From Actinomycetes bacterium (GTDB taxonomy: Bacteria > Actinomycetota > Actinomycetes > Actinomycetales > Cellulomonadaceae), in the NCBI GenBank assembly GCA_023389545.1, contig JAEWEI010000179.1, forward strand, positions 1-6,414: 6,414 nucleotides of DNA, in the 5' to 3' direction. A program made the translations under genes and the position numbers. How positions within the stretch are numbered: the first letter of the stretch is position 1; every line of letters starts with the position of its first letter. This document shows positions 5,381-6,414 of the stretch, in pieces. The notes below the pieces were generated by a model. The model ran no database searches. It was not told the DNA's origin and saw only the letters and a list, made by a program, of their open reading frames with translations.

Positions 5381-6414
5381 TCAGCGACCGGCGGCCACCG
5401 GCTCGTTCTCGGCGAGCGCCGGCTTCGACGCCTTCGGCTTCGCCACCCGGCTGTCCGGGGCCGTGGACGCACGGCGCTTGTTGTAGACGTCGAATGCGAC
5501 GGCGAGCAGCAGCACCAGGCCCTTGACCATCTGCTGGATGGACTGGTCCACGCCCAGCAACTGCATGCCGTTGCTCATCACGGCCATGACCAAGCCACCG
5601 ACCATGGCGCCCATCACGGTGCCCACCCCGCCGGTGACGGCCGCGCCGCCAATGAAGCCGGCTGCGATGGCGTCGAGCTCGAACATCTGGCCCGCCGCGG
5701 GCTGCGCCCCGTTGGACCGCGAGGAGTAGACGACGCCGGCCACCGAGGCCAGGAAGCCCATGTTGACGAAGATCCAGAAGTTGACCCGCTTGACCTTCAC
5801 GCCCGAGAGCTGCGCGGCGTTGAGGTTCCCGCCGATCGCGTACACGTGCCGGCCGAACACGGTGCGCGTGGTGACCACCGTGTAGATCATGATGAGCGCG
5901 CCCAGGATGACCAGCACGATCGGCAGGCCGCGGCTACGCGAGAGCTGGTACGCGAACACCATGACCAGGGCGCCGATGAGCACGAGGCGCAGCACGAACA
6001 GCGGCATGCTCTCCACGGCCTGCTGGTAGGCGATGCGCCCACGGCGCGCACGGTAGGCGCTGAGCGCGTAGCCGCCGACGCCGATCGCCGCGATGACGAG
6101 CGTGAACACGTCGAACCCTTGTCCGCCCAGGAACCCGTTGAGGAACCCGCCGGCGATGACCTTGTACTGGTCCGGGAACGGCGACAGCGAGATGTTGTCC
6201 AGCACCTGCAGCGTCATCCCGCGGAACAGGAGCATGCCCGCCAGCGTGACGATGAACGCCGGGATCCCCACGTAGGCGACCCAGAATCCCTGCCACGCCC
6301 CGACGGCGAGGCCGACGGCCAGCGCCGCGAGCACGCCCACCCACCAGGGCTGCCCGCCGCGGATGACCAGCACCCCGGAGACGGCGCCTGTCAGCGCGAC
6401 CACGGAGCCCACCG
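5381..6414 (-). CDS. mmsB: Multiple-monosaccharide ABC transporter permease, GguB/MmsB (XylH-like) family (5' end outside window)
   Basis: Inner-membrane permease of a sugar ABC importer; 344 codons remain, and by comparison with the roughly 400-residue family about 50-60 N-terminal residues are missing. Visible features are AYVGIPAFIVTLAGMLLFRG in the first third, an insert with SLSPFPDQYKVIAGGFLNGF, the ATPase-coupling loop with YAIGGNLNAAQLSGVKV, the glycine-rich AAGFIGGAAVTGGVGTVMGA segment, and NGMQLLGVDQSIQQMVKGLVLLLAVAFDVYNKRR near the C-terminus. The length, the central insert and the ending point to GguB/XylH-type permeases rather than the shorter RbsC, YtfT or YjfF types. The last 30 residues are a polar Lys/Ala/Pro tail in the cytoplasm. 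As the last gene of its transcript, it is expected to be preceded off the right edge by an ATPase (GguA/MmsA) and a ChvE-like binding protein. The sugar may be xylose, arabinose, glucose or galactose; the sequence does not decide. Confidence 0.92.
   Translation of the reverse strand, partial: VGSVVALTGAVSGVLVIRGGQPWWVGVLAALAVGLAVGAWQGFWVAYVGIPAFIVTLAGMLLFRGMTLQVLDNISLSPFPDQYKVIAGGFLNGFLGGQGFDVFTLVIAAIGVGGYALSAYRARRGRIAYQQAVESMPLFVLRLVLIGALVMVFAYQLSRSRGLPIVLVILGALIMIYTVVTTRTVFGRHVYAIGGNLNAAQLSGVKVKRVNFWIFVNMGFLASVAGVVYSSRSNGAQPAAGQMFELDAIAAGFIGGAAVTGGVGTVMGAMVGGLVMAVMSNGMQLLGVDQSIQQMVKGLVLLLAVAFDVYNKRRASTAPDSRVAKPKASKPALAENEPVAAGR

Noticed and set aside
3888..5486. 532-codon plus-strand open frame overlapping the acyltransferase
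   Set aside because: It reads through the acyltransferase in another frame, crosses the terminator and enters the antisense of the permease; composition is Arg/Pro/Gly-rich with no domain.

Overview
This window looks like chromosomal DNA of a high-GC Gram-positive actinobacterium. The evidence is the strongly GC-rich coding sequence with G/C at third codon positions, a lipoprotein-type solute-binding protein with a Gly/Ser-rich linker after the lipobox, and an acyltransferase gene that looks leaderless. The genus cannot be fixed from sequence alone; a sugar-utilising Micrococcales-type organism is a guess.

Layout from left to right. Positions 1-2293 hold, on the minus strand, the first two genes of a sugar ABC importer operon: a substrate-binding lipoprotein (1292-2293) followed by a two-domain ATPase (1-1116, cut by the left edge). 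Both resemble the E. coli YtfQ/YtfR pair closely, including a YtfR-like variant of the ABC signature. The permease genes would be expected just beyond the left edge. Upstream of the binding-protein gene lie a strong Shine-Dalgarno, a 12-bp palindrome and a LacI-family-type operator (2345-2362), so the operon is probably sugar-inducible by derepression. Positions 2521-3588 hold a minus-strand gene for a DUF1016/YhcG-type PD-(D/E)XK nuclease-like protein with intact putative catalytic residues; it has no recognisable partner here. Positions 3589-4074 hold no convincing gene but contain several inverted repeats and a putative -10 element. Positions 4075-5262 hold a plus-strand OafA/YrhL-type membrane acyltransferase. 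A strong hairpin terminator (5269-5306) separates it from a convergent minus-strand permease gene (5381-6414, its 5' end off the right edge), which belongs to the multiple-monosaccharide (GguB/MmsB, XylH-like) family and is the last gene of a second sugar importer operon.

The window therefore consists of two different monosaccharide ABC importer operons, one beginning and one ending here, separated by two functionally unrelated genes (nuclease-like protein and surface acyltransferase) that look like accessory cargo. I see no clear new multi-gene system. The points most worth a second look are the isolated DUF1016 gene with a near-perfect 21-nt palindrome inside it, the LacI-type operator, and the inverted repeats upstream of the acyltransferase.
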